Shown piece by piece: positions 1 through 9,851 of a stretch of 52,741 bases of DNA; the stretch's first letter is position 1, and each line of letters starts with the position of its first letter. The translations under genes were made by a program, and so were the position numbers. The stretch spans positions 806,910-859,650 of the forward strand of contig NW_008705575.1 in NCBI RefSeq assembly GCF_000186865.1. The letters run 5' to 3'. The notes under the pieces are model-generated. The model saw nothing but the letters and a program-made list of their open reading frames with translations. It did no database searches and was not told the origin of the DNA. The stretch comes from Aureococcus anophagefferens. Lineage: Eukaryota; Sar; Pelagophyceae; Pelagomonadales; Pelagomonadaceae.

Positions 1-12
1 CACGCCGAGCGG

Positions 13-1932
13 CTAGTTCACACTCTCAGTCGCCTCCGGGAGGCTAGACTGGTTCACTTTCTGCGCTTCTTGACTCTCGACCTGCCCTCGGCAATACGCG
101 GTGTGTGGATGGTCGCGGCCGTACTCGCGCTCAAAGATCGCGAGCGCGCGCTCGAGGAGGTCGCGCTTCTTGGCGTCGTCGCCGAGGTCGCCGTACGCGT
201 TCCCGAGGTTCATCAGCGCGCTGGCCACCCGCGCGTGGTCGCGGCCGTACTCACGCTCGAAGATCGCGAGCGCGCGCTCGAGGAGGTCGCGCTTCTTCGC
301 GTTGTCACCGAGCTCGCCGTGCGCGTTCCCGAGGTTCAACAGCGTGGTGGCCACCCGCGCGTGGTCGCGGCCGTACTCGCGCTCCTTGATCGCGAGCGCG
401 CGCTCCTTGATCGCGAGCGCGCGCTCGAGGAGGTCGCGCTTCTTGGCGTCGTCGCCAAGGCGGCCGTACACGCCCGCGAGTTCCCTCAGCGCGCCGGCCA
501 CCCGCGCGTCGTCGCGGCCGTACTCACGCTCGAAGATCGCGAGCGCGCGCTCGAGGAGGTCGCGCTTCTTCGCGTTGTCACCGAGCTCGCCGTGCGCGTT
601 CCCGAGGTTCGCCAGCGTGATGGCCACCTGGACGTGGTCGCAGCCGTACTCGCGCTCGTCGATCGCGAGCGCGCGCTCGCAGAGGTCGCGCTTCTTGGCG
701 TTGTCGCCGAGGCGGCCGTACATGCTCCCGAGGTTCCTCAGCACCATGACCACCTGCACGTGATCGCTGCCGTACTCGCGCTCCTGGATCGCGAGCGCGC
801 GCTCGAGGAGGTCGCGATGCTTTTCGTAGTCGCCGAGTCTGTGGTACCCCTCCCCGAGGCTCCTCAGCGTGCTGGCCACCTGCACGTGATCGGGCCCAAA
901 CTCGCGCTCCTCGATCTCCAAGACCTTCTCCCGGACGCGCACCACGCTCGCGTGCTCGGCGATCGACTCGAGCAGCGCCACCAGCTCCAAGAGCAGCTTC
1001 GCGTCCGACGCGCGGTCGGACCCGAGCACGCGATCCACGAGGTCGTCGACGTTCTCCGCATCGGCGACGGGCAACGCGCAGAGCATGTTGAGGCGCTGCT
1101 CGACCGCGTCCTGGTTGCCGAGGAAGTACTCGCGGAAGAACTCGTAGGTCACGTGGCTCTTGTGCATCGGCTCCGACTCCTTGATCGGCGCGTGGTGGAT
1201 CTGGAGCTCGCAGAGGTGTGCGATCTCACCGGCGTCGCCTTCGACGCGCACCGCCACGTTCATGAGAATGTCGCGATAGCCGTTGAAGCACGGCGGGTTG
1301 AACCGGTTCTTGGTCCGCACGATGTCGACGCGCGGGTCTTTGTCGAGCGCTTCGTAGAGCCGCACGATCTCCTCCTCGGTCGCGCACATGACCGAGCCGC
1401 GCACGAGGTCGAAGAGCCACGACGTCGCCGGCGCCGTATTCTTCGCGTACTCGTTGCGCGCCTTGGCCGCGGCGCGCGCGCGCCCCTTGAGCGGCGCGAG
1501 GTTCAGGACCGCGCCGTCCGGGCACGCCGCGGTCATGACCTCGGTGTACTTGAGTAACGCCTTCTCCGCGACCGCGTATAGCTCTTCGAGCGTCTTCGCG
1601 GGCGCGCCGTGCAGCGCGCACTGGCGCCGGTCGTCGCCGAGGCCTTTGCCCCGCCACGCGATTTCGCAGACCGCGCCCGTGAAGTGCTCGTCGTAGACGG
1701 CCTCGATCTGGTTGCGGGCGATCTTGAACTGCCTCAGGTTCTTGAACAGCATAGGCCTTTGGTTGAGGAGGCCGTGCGCCTCGGCGTAGGCCTGGACCTT
1801 TGGCCACGCGACGACGTCGTCCTCCTTGGCCGCGGCGAAGGCCTGCTGGGCCTCTTCGCCGTAGAGCACGCCGATCTCGTTCTTGATGTCGACCTCCGCC
1901 AGGGGCTGCTGCGCCGTGCTCACGGCGCCCAT
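13..1932 (-). CDS. TPR (kinesin-light-chain-like) repeat protein with RelA/SpoT-like domain
   Basis: The 639-aa frame runs from a true ATG to a TAG. The C-terminal half (about residues 345-625) is a run of about seven 42-residue tetratricopeptide repeats with the pattern RDLLERALAI.EREYG.DH..VA..L.NLG, like the TPR_12 repeats of kinesin light chain. These normally bind protein partners. The N-terminal half (about 150-270) resembles the RelA/SpoT nucleotidyltransferase fold: DLVRG at 175-179, NGYRD at 217-221 and ELQIH at 242-246 fall in the order expected for that family. Whether it is catalytic cannot be judged from sequence reading. One repeat contains a short in-register duplication (ALAIKER twice), and the TPRs are also near-identical as 126-bp DNA repeats. 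The function is unknown. A role in signalling or protein-complex assembly is only inference. Confidence 0.8.
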   Translation of the reverse strand: MGAVSTAQQPLAEVDIKNEIGVLYGEEAQQAFAAAKEDDVVAWPKVQAYAEAHGLLNQRPMLFKNLRQFKIARNQIEAVYDEHFTGAVCEIAWRGKGLGDDRRQCALHGAPAKTLEELYAVAEKALLKYTEVMTAACPDGAVLNLAPLKGRARAAAKARNEYAKNTAPATSWLFDLVRGSVMCATEEEIVRLYEALDKDPRVDIVRTKNRFNPPCFNGYRDILMNVAVRVEGDAGEIAHLCELQIHHAPIKESEPMHKSHVTYEFFREYFLGNQDAVEQRLNMLCALPVADAENVDDLVDRVLGSDRASDAKLLLELVALLESIAEHASVVRVREKVLEIEEREFGPDHVQVASTLRSLGEGYHRLGDYEKHRDLLERALAIQEREYGSDHVQVVMVLRNLGSMYGRLGDNAKKRDLCERALAIDEREYGCDHVQVAITLANLGNAHGELGDNAKKRDLLERALAIFEREYGRDDARVAGALRELAGVYGRLGDDAKKRDLLERALAIKERALAIKEREYGRDHARVATTLLNLGNAHGELGDNAKKRDLLERALAIFEREYGRDHARVASALMNLGNAYGDLGDDAKKRDLLERALAIFEREYGRDHPHTAYCRGQVESQEAQKVNQSSLPEATESVN

Positions 1933-2112
1933 TGTGGGCAGAATCTGTGAGCCGTTTCGAGGGCTCCCATTGTTCGAGGTCCGAGTTGAGGTTGAAGCCT
2001 AAATTGAAGCGGTGTTTAACATGTCCGGGTTCTAGAGATGAGGTAAACAAGCGGAGGCGAACCAAAAAAAAACACAGTCCATTTCTTCTTTAGCACAGGG
2101 CGCAGGCTTGTC

Positions 2113-5100
2113 CTACGCGTTGGTGACGTCGGCCATGGGCGTGGCGCCGTCGGGCACGCGCCACGTCGTCCCGTACTTCGTCAGCGCGAGCTTGAACGCC
2201 TCCGCGACGTAGCGCGGCCGCGGGTCCTCGGCGCCGACGCGCGCGAAGCCGCCGTCGGCGTCGAGGACGTCGAGGAACTTGACGCGCGCGACGGCGTGGA
2301 AGCAGAGGTGCTCCGGGCCCTTGCGCTTCTTGTCCGGGAGCGGCTCGCCGACGGCCTCGACGACGCAGCGGTTCGGCGCGGCGTCGACCGTCGACGCCTT
2401 GTCCCAGGCGACGTGGATGACCTGGCCCGCGGTCGGGAAGCGGGGCCCGTCGGGCGCCGCCGTCGGCGTCGACGCGGCCTCGGACGGCGCGGCCGACGCG
2501 GCCTCGGACGGCGCGGCCGACGCGACGGAGTCGCCGCCGGGCGTCGCGTCGGCCGCGGCCGCGGGCGGCCGCTTCTTCTTCGCCTTCGCCTCCGACGGCT
2601 CGCCCGCGTCGTCCTGCTTCTTCTTCTTCTTCTTCTTCTTTGTCGTCGGCGCGCCGCCGTCGCCGCCGTCGCAGACGTCGCCCTCGGCCGCGGCGGCCTC
2701 GGCGAGCGCGCGCGCGCTCTCGAGGTCCTCGGCCTTCTGCTTGGCCTCGAGCTCCTCGATCTCCTTCTGGCGCGCCGTGTCCTGCTGGATCAAGTCCCAG
2801 TCCTGGTACATGCCCATGACGAAGGACACCTGGGGCTGGCCCCGGAGCGCGCGCCGCAGCACCTCGTCCTGCACCGTCGAGAGGTCCGCGTGGTGCGACC
2901 AGTTGTTGAGGTCCTCCTCCTTGGGCAGCGGGTAGAGCTGGCGCTTGAAGCCGTCGCCGTCCTCCGCCGGCGCGTCGCAGGGCGCGCAGACGACCGCGTC
3001 GGCGGCCGCGGCGGTCTCGTCCGCGGCGGCGTTCGCCGCGTAGAGCTGGGGCACGAGGCCCGGCCAGCCGTCCTCGACCTGGCGCACCATGAGCGCCGCG
3101 GCGGTCAGCGTCGCGTGGCCCGCGTCGAAGAGCTTGCGGCAGCAGCGCTCGACGAGGCGCAGGTCTTTCAGGACCTGCTGGATCGTGCCGTAGCCGCGCG
3201 CGGCGAGCTTCGCTTTCACGGAGCCGAGGTCCATGTGGGGCTTGGCGTCGTTCCAGCGCTTCCGCTCGACGGCGCCGTGGAGCGACGCCTCGTCGGCGGA
3301 GACGGCGACGGGCGCCGCGAGCCGCGCGCGCGCGTCCGCGCGGCCGTCGCCCGCGAGCACCGCGTTCTCGAGGAACGCGAGGCACGCGTCGGCGGCGCCG
3401 TCGCTCAGCGCGTTCTTGCCGCCGGCCTTGGACGTGTCCTTGCGCGCCGCGGCCCGCCCCTTGCAGGCCTTGCACTGGAGCTCGTCGTGCAAATCCGACG
3501 CCGTCTTCGGCCGGAACAGGAAGAGCTTCTTCAGGTCGTCCGTGGCGAAGTGGTTCACCTGGGCCTTGTCCTCGATGACGTTCTGGAGCCCCTCCTTGGA
3601 GAGCTGGCGCTGGAGCATGCGCTCCTCGAGCGTGCCCGTGGACACGAAGCGGTACGTGTAGCACTGGTACTTTTGGCCGTCGCGCCAGCACCGCGCGGCC
3701 GCCTGCTTGTCCGTCGCCGGGTTCCAGTCGAGGTCGAACATGACCAGACGCGACCCGCCGATCAGGTTCAGGCCGCAGCCGCCGGCCTTGGACGACAGCA
3801 GGAACGCGAAGTAGCCCGAGCCGGGATCGTTGAAGTCGTCGTTGAACTGCTTCCGCTTCTTCGTCGACGTGTTGCCGCCGAGCTTGCAGGAGTGCCAGCC
3901 CTCCTGGGTGCACATGGCCTCGATGAGGTCCAGCGTCGTCATGAAGACGGAGACGACGACGATGCGCTCCTTGCCGCGCTTGTGCAGCTCCGCCATGAGC
4001 CGGTGGAGCACGAGCATCTTGCCGCTGAGCCCCGCGTCGACGGACCGCGAGAAGCAACTCAGCACGCGGCCGCCGCGGCCCCGCGGCATGTGGTCGTCCT
4101 CGGGCATGAGCGACCGCAGCTCCGCGGCCTCGCGCGCGTTCGCGGCCGAGCCGCCCTCGGGCTGCGCGACCAGGGCCGGGTGGTTGCAGATCTTCTGGAG
4201 GCGCTGGATGTAGCCGAGCGTGTCCTTGACGTGGCCCTCGACGGCGGCCTGCTCGTCGCGCTTCCGGATGACGTGGCGGTACATCTTCTCCTGCGTCGGC
4301 GTGAGCCGGCAGCAGACGACCTGCGTGAGCTTCGGCGGCAGGTGCTGCGCGTTGAGGCGGTTCATGCGGCGGATGATGAACATGTCGCTCAAAGCGCTCA
4401 GCTGGCGCTGGCGGTCCTGGCCCTTGCGCTTCGCCGCGTCGGACGCGTCGGGCTCGCGGCCCCGGAGGATCGGGCCCTCGTAGTGCTTCGTGAACTCCTC
4501 CTTCGTGCCGAAGATGCCCGGGTTCGTGAAGTTGGCCATGGAGAAGAACTCGACCAAATCGTTCTGCATGGGCGTGCCGCTCAGCAGCACGCGGCGCCGG
4601 CACGCGAGCGACGCGAGCGCCTGCGACGTCTGCGCGTCCTGGTTCTTGAGCCGGTGCGCCTCGTCGCAGATGATCAAATCCGCGGAGTCCTTCTTGCGCG
4701 CGAAGCGCTCGACCTGCATGCGGAAGGTCTCGTAGGACACGACGAGCACGTCGTAGTAGTTCGCGGGCGACAGGAACTGGTCGATCATGCCCTCGACGGT
4801 CTTCCGCGTCGTGTCCGCGAGCGCCATGCACTCGATGCGCTCGGCCTTGGTCTTCGCGCGGCAGTTGACCCACTTCTCGAACTCGTCCTGCCAGTTCTTG
4901 ACGAGCGAGCAGGGGCAGACGACGATGACGCGCTTCGCGATGCGCTTGCCGTCGCGGCCGAGCGACTTGAGGAGCGTGTAGAGCAGCGTGATCGACTGGA
5001 GCGTCTTGCCGAGGCCCATGTCGTCGGCGAGGATCGCGCCCTCGCCGCCGTAGTCCTTCATGCCGTAGACGCACTCGAAGACGAACTGCACGCCCTCGCG

Positions 5101-5958
5101 CTGGTGCGGCCGGAGCCACTGGCAGAGGATCGGCGGCACCTCGATGACCTCGGCGCCGGCCTCGACCTCGTCGTCCGTCGGCTCGTAGAGCACGAGGGGC
5201 TCGTGCTCGCGGTAGGCCTAGGTGACGATTGTTTGCCAGTCGGAAACTCTCAAACAGGGCAGCAAAAGAGAGCGAAATTCCCAACTTCAAAGGCTCATAT
5301 CTCGGCCATGAAGGGAGTGATATTCCCAACTTCAAAGGCTCCGATCTCGGCCATGTTCCACTCGTTTCGGCTGATTTTTGGACGAGCGATCATCTCTCGG
5401 AACGGTCTCGAAGCGTGGATGCTTTTTCCGGAACGCGCGCGCGCGGAACACTCACGTTGTAGCGACGTTGAATCACCCTTGTGCTGCCCAGCTCTCAAAG
5501 GGGACGCCGCGGCGCGCCGGCTCCTCCGCCTCCTCCTCCTCCTTCGCGGAGTCGTCCGTCGTGAACGAGAGGTCGAGCATGGGCGCGACGACCTGGCCCG
5601 CGGCGAAGTCGCGGCCGGAGAGGAACTTGGACTGGAGGCCCACGCCCTTGATGCGCTTGCGGCCCAAGGACTTTTGTTTGAGGAGCTCGTCCGCGCGCTT
5701 CGACCGCTTGCCGCCGATGCTCTTGAAGCCCTGGCGGACCGTCACGGCCGTCGTCGACAGGATGCCGGGCATGAAGGACCGGCGCACGACCTCGACGTCA
5801 CCGCCGCGCTCCGCGTCCTCGTTGTCGCGCTTGAAGTTCTCGACCTCGGGCGCGCGCGCCGCGACGGCCAGGCCGCACGCGCCGAGCCGCTTCGTGGGCG
5901 GCGGCGACTTGCCGCGGCTCGGCGCCGACGGCGCCTTGAGCATTTGAAACTTCTTCAT
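2113..5958 (-). CDS. RAD54: RAD54-family SNF2 DNA translocase, two exons
   Basis: The model is complement(2113..5217, 5506..5958), about 1185 aa. Exon 1 (ATG at 5958) encodes the basic N-terminal region, including VRRSF, as in RAD54. Exon 2 opens with EHEPLVLYEP, which matches the RAD54 DALVLYEP segment. It then has Walker A DDMGLGKT (about 216-223), DEAH box ICDEAHRLKN, SGTPMQND, and helicase C motifs SSKAGGCGLNLIG and WRDGQK. Family role: it remodels Rad51-DNA filaments during homologous recombination in the nucleus. The exon 2 frame has a stop just upstream, so it must be spliced. Donor GTCCCC at 5505 and acceptor TAG ending at 5218 join in frame (phase 0). This 288-bp intron holds an antisense introner. 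The C-terminus is unusually long, with a bromodomain-like segment (near 3230-3060) and a lysine run encoded by a CTT microsatellite. Confidence 0.9.
5255..5491 (+). mobile_element. Family 1 introner, antisense inside the RAD54 intron
   Basis: A 237-bp element begins CAGGGCAGCAAAAGAG and ends TGTGCTGCCCAG, so its termini are inverted repeats. It is flanked by a perfect 8-bp duplication CTCTCAAA (5247-5254 and 5492-5499). The interior matches the family 1 copies at 35.8, 45.5, 46.2 and 46.6 kb, including TCGGCTGATTTTTGGACG. Its spliceable AG end lies on the plus strand whereas RAD54 is on the minus strand. It therefore sits antisense, and the TSD supplies no GT. An internal 45-bp tandem duplication (5278 onward) makes it longer than its relatives. 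Confidence 0.85.
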
Positions 5959-6251
5959 CGTGTGGGTCGCAACGCGGGAACTATCGAGGGAGTTGTCAGG
6001 CCCTCGGCGGCGAGCTTGCGGGGCGCGTCGTTCGCGAGGCGCAGCAGTTTGCGTAGAAGAGTGATGTTGCGGCGCGCGCGTCGATGAAGTGGGTGACGTC
6101 GAGGGCGTGCGGCGACAGCGCGCAGGGCGTAAGGTTGTCGACCAGGAACGATCTGCTGAGCAGCACCGAGACAGCAACATCGACGTCGCGCGATGGACCC
6201 GGCGCTCGGCGCGCGCACACCCGCGGCGAGAAGTGCGCGCTCGCACCCTCG

Positions 6252-8243
6252 ATGGGCTCGATGGGCGTGTCGGAGGCCTCCGAGGTCGAGTCCTTTGACT
6301 CCGACTCCGACGCTGCGTCGGTGAGCGCCGAGGTGCCCGCGTGCGCGTCTGCCGTGGAGCGTTCGGCGCCCGGCGCGACGACGTCGGCGAGCGCCGGACA
6401 GCGGCCCGGCGCCGCCGCGACGAGCGACGAGACCGTCGCGGGCCACGGCAAGCAGCAGTCCTCGCGATTCTACGGAATCTATTGGGAAAAGGGTCGATGG
6501 CGGGTGACATATTTCGACGAGCACGGCAAAAGCAGATATATCGGGGTCTTCCTTGACGAGGAAGTGGCGGCGCGGGCCTACAACGCCAAGATCGCCGAGC
6601 TCCGGCTGGGCCATTGCCGCGCGACGAACGCCGAGGTCGACGGCGTCCTGCAGCCGAAGCCGCAGACGTCGTCGCAATACCGCGGCGTCTACTGGGACAA
6701 GACCAAGGGCCTTTGGAAGGTCCAACTAACAGAAAGCGAGGTGGGCTTGAAGGGTCATACCCTCGGCTGCTACGACGAAGAAATCTCGGCGGCGAAAGCC
6801 TACGACCGCTTCCTTCGCGAGGCCATGCCGTCGTCGTTCGCCGCCAAGGCGAACTTTCCGGGTATCGACCCGCCGAGCGAGGCGGTCATCCGCGATTACG
6901 ACGCCATGTCTGCGCCGGCTAAGGTCGCCAAAGCCATGCGCGTCGTCGCGTCCCTGCGGGACTCGGCGAAGCGCGTCCGAGAGTCGAACCGACGCTCGCG
7001 GACTTCGAAAAAGCAGCGCGTCTCCAAAGGCGCCGCCGGCGCCGCGCCCGCCGGCGCCGCGCCCGCCGCGCCGCCGCGGCGGCCCTCGGGCCGGTCGCGC
7101 AAGCAGATCTCCTACGCCGAGGGCGACGACGACGACGACGCGTCCGACGCGTCCGCCGACGACGGCTCCAACGACGTCTCCAAAGACGCCGCCGGCTCCG
7201 CGCCCGCCGGCGCCGCGCCCGCCGGCGCCGCGCCCGCCGGCGCCGCCGACGGCGCCGAAGTCAACGACTTCCACTGCGGCGCGTGCGCCCTCCGGGACAC
7301 GCCGCTCATGATCCAGTGCGAGGCCTGCGACAGCTGGTTCCACTTCGGTTGCGTGGACCTCACCTCCGAGACGGTCCCAGACGGTGCCTTTTTCTGCGGC
7401 CGCTGCGCCGCCGCGCGCGCCGAGGAGGCCTCGGCCTCCGCCGCGCTCGTCGCGCTCGCCGTCCCGACGCTGGACGCGCCGGCCGCGCCTCACGTGCTGG
7501 ACGCGGACCATCGGCTCGTCGCCAAGCTCGGCGGCTTTTTTAGCAACGCCGCGAGCGCCCCCGTCGAGAAGCGAAAACGTGACGACGCTCTGCGAGGCCT
7601 GAAAAAGGTCCCCGACCTGCACCGCGACCTCACGCTGGTGCTCACGAGCCAGAACCAGCACTACCGGTCCCTCCGGGTCTGCTTCCAGTCGTCCGTCGTC
7701 GACGTCGTCTTCCGCCTGCTGGCCTTTACGCTGACCGACGAGTTCTTCGAGGAGGACAACAAAGTCGCGTGCGCGATGGCGTGGCTCGCGGAACTCGTCG
7801 AGACGGTCCACGACCCGAAGACGAGGCGGTTCCTCACGGCCAAAAGAGACATCATCTGCCGCATCGTCGGACGCCTCGGAAACCGGCTTCTCGACTGCGG
7901 CTTCACGGTCCAGGAGGCCCGGCGCGAGGTGGTTGCCACCAATCGGTCTCGGTCGCACGCGGAGATGAAGGCCATGGTTTTCGGGCTCTTCTTCTTCTGC
8001 GTCCGTTACTATCACGAGCCGGACCGACCGTTCGAGATGATCATGCTCATTAGCCGAGTTCCGTGCTCGCACGCCTGCGCGGCCGGCGACGCGCGGGGCT
8101 GCGATCGCTTCCTCAAGGCGATTCGCGCGACTCCCCTCAAAATCGCGGCCTCCCAGGCGCCGCGCAGCGTGCGCCCCGCGGGCGTGTGGCCCGGCGGCTC
8201 CTTCGACGGCGTTTTCGCGTGGATCAGTAAACTCCGCGCTTGA
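6252..8243 (+). CDS. Nuclear regulator with two AP2 domains and a PHD finger
   Basis: The frame is open from 6084, but the ATG at 6252 starts a typical acidic N-terminus and is preferred (663 aa). Two AP2/ERF-like DNA-binding domains follow: RFYGIYWEKGRWRV (about 70-118) and QYRGVYWDKTKGLWKV (about 140-190), each with the Gly-Tyr/Val-Trp core and a terminal A..AY. A low-complexity linker of Ala-Gly-Ala-Ala-Pro repeats and acidic stretches leads to a PHD finger (about 340-388) with the Cys4-His-Cys3 pattern: C..C, C..C, WFHFGC and FCGRC. PHD fingers usually read histone tails. The final 270 residues are helical and were not recognised. It is divergent from RAD54 across about 290 bp. The start is uncertain and an upstream exon is possible. 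Confidence 0.8.
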   Translation: MGSMGVSEASEVESFDSDSDAASVSAEVPACASAVERSAPGATTSASAGQRPGAAATSDETVAGHGKQQSSRFYGIYWEKGRWRVTYFDEHGKSRYIGVFLDEEVAARAYNAKIAELRLGHCRATNAEVDGVLQPKPQTSSQYRGVYWDKTKGLWKVQLTESEVGLKGHTLGCYDEEISAAKAYDRFLREAMPSSFAAKANFPGIDPPSEAVIRDYDAMSAPAKVAKAMRVVASLRDSAKRVRESNRRSRTSKKQRVSKGAAGAAPAGAAPAAPPRRPSGRSRKQISYAEGDDDDDASDASADDGSNDVSKDAAGSAPAGAAPAGAAPAGAADGAEVNDFHCGACALRDTPLMIQCEACDSWFHFGCVDLTSETVPDGAFFCGRCAAARAEEASASAALVALAVPTLDAPAAPHVLDADHRLVAKLGGFFSNAASAPVEKRKRDDALRGLKKVPDLHRDLTLVLTSQNQHYRSLRVCFQSSVVDVVFRLLAFTLTDEFFEEDNKVACAMAWLAELVETVHDPKTRRFLTAKRDIICRIVGRLGNRLLDCGFTVQEARREVVATNRSRSHAEMKAMVFGLFFFCVRYYHEPDRPFEMIMLISRVPCSHACAAGDARGCDRFLKAIRATPLKIAASQAPRSVRPAGVWPGGSFDGVFAWISKLRA

Positions 8244-8302
8244 TTCGCCTTCCGAGTCGGCCATGGCGAGCGGTCGCCGCGCGCGCGCGGGCGCTAGGCG
8301 AT

Positions 8303-9229
8303 TTAGAAGCACGATGTCACGACCGTCGCGCGCTGGTCGGGGCACGCGCCGGGGAACGCGAAATAGATGGCGAGGATGGCGTCGTCCCAGACAGTGGTGT
8401 TGGGGAGCGCGTGGAAGAGGCCGTTGCACCCCATCATGGGGCCTTCGTCCGGAGGGATGCCGTGGCAGCACTTGCGGCTCACCATGATGTCCACGCGGGA
8501 CAGCGGGTTCTCGATCTTGTCCAGGACCCACGCCTTGATCTCCGCATGCCAGGTTCTTTGCGAAGTCAGCAGCGCGCGGGGAAGGCGCGCGAGGCCAGCG
8601 ACCAGATGGTACGCGCCGTCGAAGTGAGACTCGATGGTCTCAATCGCTCGCTCGTGGTACACGTTGGTGAAGAGTTTCTTGAACTTGCGCTCGACGTCGG
8701 CGCGGGAGCACGGCTTTCCGGCGAATAAGATGGCCGCGTCGAAGATTACATGGCAGACTTCGTGCATCCAGTCTCCCTACGCGTACGCGTCCACGGGTTA
8801 AATCCACACGGGGAGAAAGAGCGGCGGGCGCACCTCTTCTGAGTCCGCGTAGATGCCCGACGACGTCACGGCGATCGTCACTTTCTGCTCCTCCAAGTCC
8901 GCGCTCCCCGCGCCCGCGGCGCGGCATCGCGCGGCCGCTGCCGCTTTATATTCCTTGACCGATTTCTGTTGTCGCCATATCTCGAGCAACAGTTTTGCGT
9001 ACTTCCCCGTCGGCGCGGACCCCCCCGCGAGGTCGGCAAACCCCCCAGGTTGTTTGAGTCGGTCTTCGATTGCAGCTTTGGTATGATTGTATATATAGCG
9101 CAGGAAGTTATCGTCGTCGTGCGGCCCGAGAAGGTCTGTGCCGTCGTTGGCCGGATTCAACGCGACTCCAGCGAGCGAAACGAGGGTGCCGAGGCGCAAC
9201 GAGTCTGGCATTTGGTCGCGAGGCGGCAC
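8303..9229 (-). CDS. Unrecognised gene, two reading-frame segments
   Basis: Two minus-strand frames abut. Segment 8798-9229 (143 aa, ATG at 9229) ends in a stop. Segment 8303-8767 (154 aa) has its own ATG. A 33-bp sequence (8777-8809) with GT and AG ends would join them in frame, removing the stop and reading FLPGDWMHEVCHV, but 33 bp is very short for an intron. Two separate genes are the alternative. The downstream segment has HEVCH, which fits the HExxH zinc-protease pattern but could be coincidental. Base composition is less GC-biased than in neighbouring genes. No family is recognised. It converges on the AP2/PHD gene with 59 bp between stops. Confidence 0.45.
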
Positions 9230-9851
9230 AGCTCGAGCGGTCGCCGATTGCCTCTCTCAAAGGCTAACTCGGCGACCCGTCCGGGGAGTTGTCCGGGGCT
9301 CGTCCTAGTCGGCGACTCCTGCGCCGTCCGCGAAGCACGCCGGACGTATAGGCCGTCCGTGGAAGTCGCCCGACGTGCGTGGGCCACGCGCGCGGCGGAG
9401 CCTTGCTGCAACCGGCGACGTCGAGACCGTCGTCGACGAGTCCATCGACGAGTCTGGTCGGCCCAGTCGGATCCACGCGCGCCTGGGCGATCCTCTCCGA
9501 GCTCTTGCCCGCTGCCGCTCATCCACAACGCACGCCCAGCGGCCGCGTCATCGACGACCACCGTGACGTCGGCGATGCTTGGTGCTTGCCGTCGCGATCT
9601 TTGAAGAATCTCGATTCTGATTCTTTGGCAGCGCATTCTAGTGGACAGCCGTCGTTTGCATCGCGCATCGCAGCGTCTGCGCACTGGACACCGCCGCTTG
9701 CAGCGGGATCCTTCCTCAAGTCGACCCCGAAGACGCTCAAGCGGGGCAGCCTCGCGACTTCAGCTCGAGAGTGGTTCTGAGAGAAGCCGCGCAGCGGGGC
9801 AGCCTCTCACCGCCACCCACCACCCAGCCCCCCACAACGCAGGCACCGAAG
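9230..9851. other. Intergenic region, no gene recognised
   Basis: No supported coding frame is seen. The right part (from about 9591) is the start of duplication unit A and is repeated near 13433. It includes the shared stretch TCTAGTGGACAGCCGTCG. Unit A carries about 75 extra bases here relative to unit B, containing a second GCGGGGCAGCCTC motif. This probably includes the promoter and 5' UTR of the gene at 9852. Confidence 0.5.

Noticed and set aside
70..1557. 495-aa plus-strand open frame opposite the TPR gene
   Set aside because: Its repeats are the complement of the TPR codons; the minus strand has clear TPR and RelA/SpoT-like motifs.
2605..2645. CTT run as a regulatory element
   Set aside because: It is in frame within RAD54 and encodes a lysine run, so a coding microsatellite is the simpler explanation.
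5295..5462. Short open frames reading through introners (also at 35.8, 45.5 and 46.6 kb)
   Set aside because: They encode repeated peptides in several places because the DNA element is repeated. There is no sign of selection on the protein, so they are treated as intron sequence.
2296..6087. 1263-aa plus-strand open frame opposite RAD54
   Set aside because: It is the antisense shadow of the RAD54 exons in GC-rich codons. Its sequence is Arg/Leu/Val low-complexity and runs through the introner.
7020..7250. GCCGGCGCC repeats as a CRISPR array or satellite
   Set aside because: They encode an Ala-Gly-Ala-Pro linker in frame in the AP2/PHD protein; there are no unique spacers.
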